DNA from: Bartonella clarridgeiae ATCC 51734
GTDB taxonomy: Bacteria > Pseudomonadota > Alphaproteobacteria > Rhizobiales > Rhizobiaceae
Assembly: GCF_000518185.1 (NCBI RefSeq)
Contig: NZ_JADC01000009.1
Coordinates: forward strand, 1 to 64,000
DNA: 64,000 nt
Reading direction: 5' to 3'
The translations under genes and the position numbers were made by a program. Below, in pieces: positions 61,140 to 64,000 of this stretch (the stretch's first letter is position 1; each line of letters begins with the position of its first letter). A model generated the notes under the pieces. That model was not told the origin of the DNA. It worked only from the letters and a program-made list of their open reading frames with translations, and made no database searches.

Positions 61140-63158
61140 ATGTTTGGAAGACTTACAGATCCCACAGCTGCTGCTTTTCATGCACTTGCACATGAGCCAA
61201 TCGTTCTTTATACATGTATTGCAATTGTTTTGGGTGGTTTAGTTGTTGCTATTGCTTTAACAATACTTGGTTGGTGGAAAGTTCTTTGGCGAGATTGGAT
61301 TACGACTGTTGATCATAAACGGATCGGTATTATGTACATCATTCTCGGCATCATTATGCTTGTTCGTGGTTTTGCTGATGCGATTATGATGCGAACACAT
61401 CAGGCCTTAGCGTTTGGCAGTGAAACAGCAGGTTATTTGCCTCCTGAGCATTTTGATCAGATTTTTTCAGCACATGGTGTTATTATGATTTTCTTCATGG
61501 CTACACCGATTTTATTTGGTCTTTTCAATTATCTTATACCACTTCAGATTGGTGCTCGTGATGTTGCGTTTCCATTTGCGAATAATCTAGGATTTTGGAT
61601 AACAGTTGCGGCAGCAGTATTAATTAATATATCACTTGGGGTTGGTAATTTTGGTCGTGGTGGTTGGTTAATGTATCCACCTTTCTCAGAATTGCAAAAT
61701 AGTCCAGATACAGGAGTGGATTATTATTTGTGGTCTCTTCAGCTTTCTGGCATTGCAACAACGATGGGATCAGTCAATTTTGTGGCAACCATTATTAAAA
61801 TGCGTGCTCCTGGAATGACGATGATGAAAATGCCTGTTTTTTGTTGGTCTGCTTTTGTTAGTAACACTCTTATTTTAGTTATTTATCCTGTTTTAGGTGT
61901 TGCATTTGTACTCTTGGCAGCTGATCGTTATTTAGGCATGAATTTTTTTACTAATGTTGCTGGTGGTAACCCAATGGTATGGATTAATTATGTTTGGGTT
62001 TTTGGTCATCCTGAGGTTTATGTTTTAGTTGTGCCTGCCTTTGGAATTGTTTCTGAAATTGTCTCAACATTTTCTTCAAAACGCCTTTTTGGTTATGCTT
62101 CAATGATATGGGCAATTATAGTGATTTTGGTTCTTTCTCTTCTTGTTTGGGGACACCATTTCTTTACGATGGGAGGTGGTGAAGCTGTGAATACCTTCTT
62201 TGGTATTGCGACGATGATCATTTCAGTTCCAACGGGTGTTAAAGTCTTTAATTGGTTACTGACTATGTATAAGGGGCGGATTCGTTTTGAGCCTCCGATG
62301 CTTTGGTGCATGGGGATGATTTTTACGTTCGTTGGTGGTGGATTAACGGGTGTTTTGATGTCAATTGTTCCTGCTGATTGGCAGTTCCATAATTCTTTAT
62401 TTTTGGTAGCTCACTTCCATCATACGATTATTGGAGGTGTTGTTTTTGCTTATTTAGCTGGGTTAGCCTTTTGGTTTCCGAAAGTTTTTGGCATTAAACC
62501 AAATCGTATATTAGGTATTGCATCTTTTTGGTGTTGGTTTGTTGGCTTTTACCTTGCTTTTTTTCCAGTTTATATGCTTGGATTGATGGGTGCTACGCGT
62601 CGTCTTCAACATTATATTGAGCCAGGGTGGCAGCCGATGTTTATGATTGCTGCAGTAGGCGCTTTTGTTATTCTCCTTGGTATACTTTGTTTCGTATTAC
62701 AAATGGTTTTAACGATTTGGTATGGTATTAAGCATAAAGGACATTTGCCGGTAACATCAAATGATCCTTGGGGAGATGCACGAACACTTGAGTGGTCTAT
62801 TTCTTCTCCTCCTCCTTCTTATAATTTTGCAATTATTCCAGAAGTACAAAGTGAAGATGCTTATTGGGATATGAAAAAGAGAGGTTATCAGCGTCCGACA
62901 AGTGGGTTTGTAAAAATCCATATGCCTTCAAATACATCAGCTGGAATTGTTGCAGGCTTTTTCTCATTAATTGTTGGTTTTGCTCTTGTTTGGCATATTT
63001 GGTGGCTGGTTATTCTTGGGTTAATTGGTTTTATTACAACGATTATTTATCATTCATTAACGGGTGATCATCATGGTTATTATATTTCAGCTGAAGAAGT
63101 GCAAAAAACAGAAGATATCTTCACAGCTGTTCTAAAAGAACAAGAGGTAAAACTATGA
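61140..63158 (+). CDS. cyoB: Cytochrome bo quinol oxidase subunit I
   Basis: CyoB is the catalytic haem-copper subunit with low-spin haem b, haem o3 and CuB. The 672-residue product has about 15 transmembrane helices. Haem and CuB ligands are visible in FSAHGVIMIFF, VFGHPEVYVLV (CuB His and the cross-linked Tyr), WGHHFFTMGG (two CuB histidines) and LVAHFHHTIIGG. The N-terminal WITTVDHKRIGIMY and the long C-terminal helix pair are typical of the bo3 family. It ends overlapping the cyoC start by four bases. Confidence 0.97.
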   Translation: MFGRLTDPTAAAFHALAHEPIVLYTCIAIVLGGLVVAIALTILGWWKVLWRDWITTVDHKRIGIMYIILGIIMLVRGFADAIMMRTHQALAFGSETAGYLPPEHFDQIFSAHGVIMIFFMATPILFGLFNYLIPLQIGARDVAFPFANNLGFWITVAAAVLINISLGVGNFGRGGWLMYPPFSELQNSPDTGVDYYLWSLQLSGIATTMGSVNFVATIIKMRAPGMTMMKMPVFCWSAFVSNTLILVIYPVLGVAFVLLAADRYLGMNFFTNVAGGNPMVWINYVWVFGHPEVYVLVVPAFGIVSEIVSTFSSKRLFGYASMIWAIIVILVLSLLVWGHHFFTMGGGEAVNTFFGIATMIISVPTGVKVFNWLLTMYKGRIRFEPPMLWCMGMIFTFVGGGLTGVLMSIVPADWQFHNSLFLVAHFHHTIIGGVVFAYLAGLAFWFPKVFGIKPNRILGIASFWCWFVGFYLAFFPVYMLGLMGATRRLQHYIEPGWQPMFMIAAVGAFVILLGILCFVLQMVLTIWYGIKHKGHLPVTSNDPWGDARTLEWSISSPPPSYNFAIIPEVQSEDAYWDMKKRGYQRPTSGFVKIHMPSNTSAGIVAGFFSLIVGFALVWHIWWLVILGLIGFITTIIYHSLTGDHHGYYISAEEVQKTEDIFTAVLKEQEVKL

Positions 63159-63826
63159 ATGCAACGACAATGAATCATGTATGTACGAACGAGTATCATC
63201 ACGATCATCACAATAGTTCGATAATGATATTTGGATTTTGGGTTTACATTCTTTCAGATTTGATTTTGTTCTCAACATTGTTTTCTAGTTTTGCTGTATT
63301 CTCTGCTTCTTATGGAGGAGGTAAAGCTGGTAATGAGTTTATTAATTTAAACTTTGTTTTGGTTGAAACAACAATTTTATTGTTGTCATCGATTACTTAT
63401 GGGTTTGCTATGGTCTATGCTTATAAGGGATCTCTTGCTAATTTACGCGTCTGGATGGCAATCACCTTCGCGCTTGGATTATGCTTTGTTGGAATGGAAC
63501 TTTATGAATTTCATGAACTGCTCAATGAAGTATTCTATTACGATCCTAATGCTTATGTTGGTATTGATCCTGCAACAGGCATAAAATCTTTTGGGCGAAA
63601 TGTTCTATCCGCTTATTGGTCAGCATTTTTTGCATTAGTTGGTACCCATGGCCTTCACGTAAGTGTTGGTTTACTGTGGATGGTTGTAATGTTTTTTCAT
63701 TTGCGTCGTAGCGGTTTGGATCAGAATAACAAAACACGCTTAACATGTCTTTCAATTTTCTGGCATTTACTTGATATTGTTTGGGTTGGTGTCTTTACTA
63801 TGGTTTATCTGCTAGGAGCACTGTGA
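63155..63826 (+). CDS. cyoC: Cytochrome bo quinol oxidase subunit III
   Basis: CyoC is the small structural membrane subunit III. The 223-residue product has a His-rich N-terminus (NEYHHDHHNSS) and five transmembrane helices, with the family segment GTHGLHVSVGLLWM and the final WHLLDIVWVGVFTMVYL. It overlaps cyoB by four bases (ATGA) and cyoD by one base (TGATG), giving tight coupling along the operon. Confidence 0.95.
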   Translation: MNATTMNHVCTNEYHHDHHNSSIMIFGFWVYILSDLILFSTLFSSFAVFSASYGGGKAGNEFINLNFVLVETTILLLSSITYGFAMVYAYKGSLANLRVWMAITFALGLCFVGMELYEFHELLNEVFYYDPNAYVGIDPATGIKSFGRNVLSAYWSAFFALVGTHGLHVSVGLLWMVVMFFHLRRSGLDQNNKTRLTCLSIFWHLLDIVWVGVFTMVYLLGAL

Positions 63827-64000
63827 TGAGTACGGATAAAAAAACACATAATCCAAGTATTGGTTCTTATTTAGTTGGCTTTATTTTAGCTGTTCTTTTT
63901 ACTTTAGGTTCTTTTATTCCTGTAATGTATGGACTGTTAGATAGTTGGGCGATTAGTACAAAAGTCATTTATCTTATTGGGATGGCACTTATACAAATTA
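63826..64000 (+). CDS. cyoD: Cytochrome bo quinol oxidase subunit IV (partial)
   Basis: The first 58 codons are present; the gene runs off the right end of the window. The start MSTDKKTHNPSIGSYLVGF is followed by two hydrophobic helices, the usual layout of the three-helix CyoD. It overlaps the cyoC stop by one base. The complete protein is expected to be about 110-125 residues. Confidence 0.9.
   Translation, partial: MSTDKKTHNPSIGSYLVGFILAVLFTLGSFIPVMYGLLDSWAISTKVIYLIGMALIQI

Overview
The window reads as a chromosomal segment of a small, AT-rich alphaproteobacterium of the order Rhizobiales. Bartonella fits best. The gene blocks (def-fmt-truA, rpsA-cmk-aroA, secB-fxsA-Tim44-Smr, argD-argF-hslO, gcrA, ccmABCDG, rpsT-dnaA) are Rhizobiales-like. 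The protein sequences match what I recall of Bartonella orthologues, and there is a Bep-like Fic-domain protein, gene decay and long AT-rich spacers. Species cannot be decided by eye. No phage, insertion sequence, plasmid-transfer gene or CRISPR array was seen, and most of the window is core metabolism and information processing.

Layout. 1-10 kb: dapD (lysine and peptidoglycan precursor), lepA, truA-fmt-def, rmuC, a lipoprotein lytic transglycosylase, a DUF1150 protein and nth. 10-14 kb: rpmI-rplT and pheS-pheT. 14-18 kb: a manganese/iron ABC importer (sitABCD) with a palindromic operator at its start, followed by a strong candidate trans-acting small RNA of the AbcR type. 18-29 kb: a DUF454 membrane protein, pncB and an intact 8.6-kb cyclic beta-1,2-glucan synthase gene. 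29-33 kb: rpsA, cmk and aroA. 33-37 kb: a FYDLN protein, tRNA-Ala(GGC) and mutS. 37.2-39.5 kb: a heavily frameshifted malic enzyme pseudogene. 39.6-42.2 kb: secB, fxsA, a Tim44-like gene and an Smr gene.

42.2-43.8 kb holds a stand-alone Fic-fold protein whose catalytic motif is destroyed, next to 0.9 kb of empty DNA. 43.8-47 kb: hslO, argF and argD. 47.4 kb: gcrA. 48.2-51.2 kb: the ccmA-B-C-D-G cytochrome c maturation operon, divergent from acnA. A perfect 15-bp palindrome of Irr/ICE type lies between ccmA and acnA. 54.4-59.5 kb: rpsT, an intergenic region with a perfect DnaA-box palindrome, then dnaA, dnaN and recF. 59.5-64 kb: aroQ and the cytochrome bo quinol oxidase operon cyoABCD, with cyoD cut by the window end.

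The themes that link genes are metal economy (Mn/Fe import, Fe-S aconitase, haem delivery to cytochromes, haem-copper oxidase), replication and cell-cycle control (DnaA, DnaN, RecF, GcrA), envelope and osmoadaptation (cyclic glucan, lytic transglycosylase, SecB) and reductive evolution (malic enzyme pseudogene, degenerate Fic). The most interesting items are the AbcR-like small RNA at about 17973-18084, the ICE-like palindrome between ccmA and acnA, and the catalytically dead Fic protein. I found no clearly new multi-gene system.
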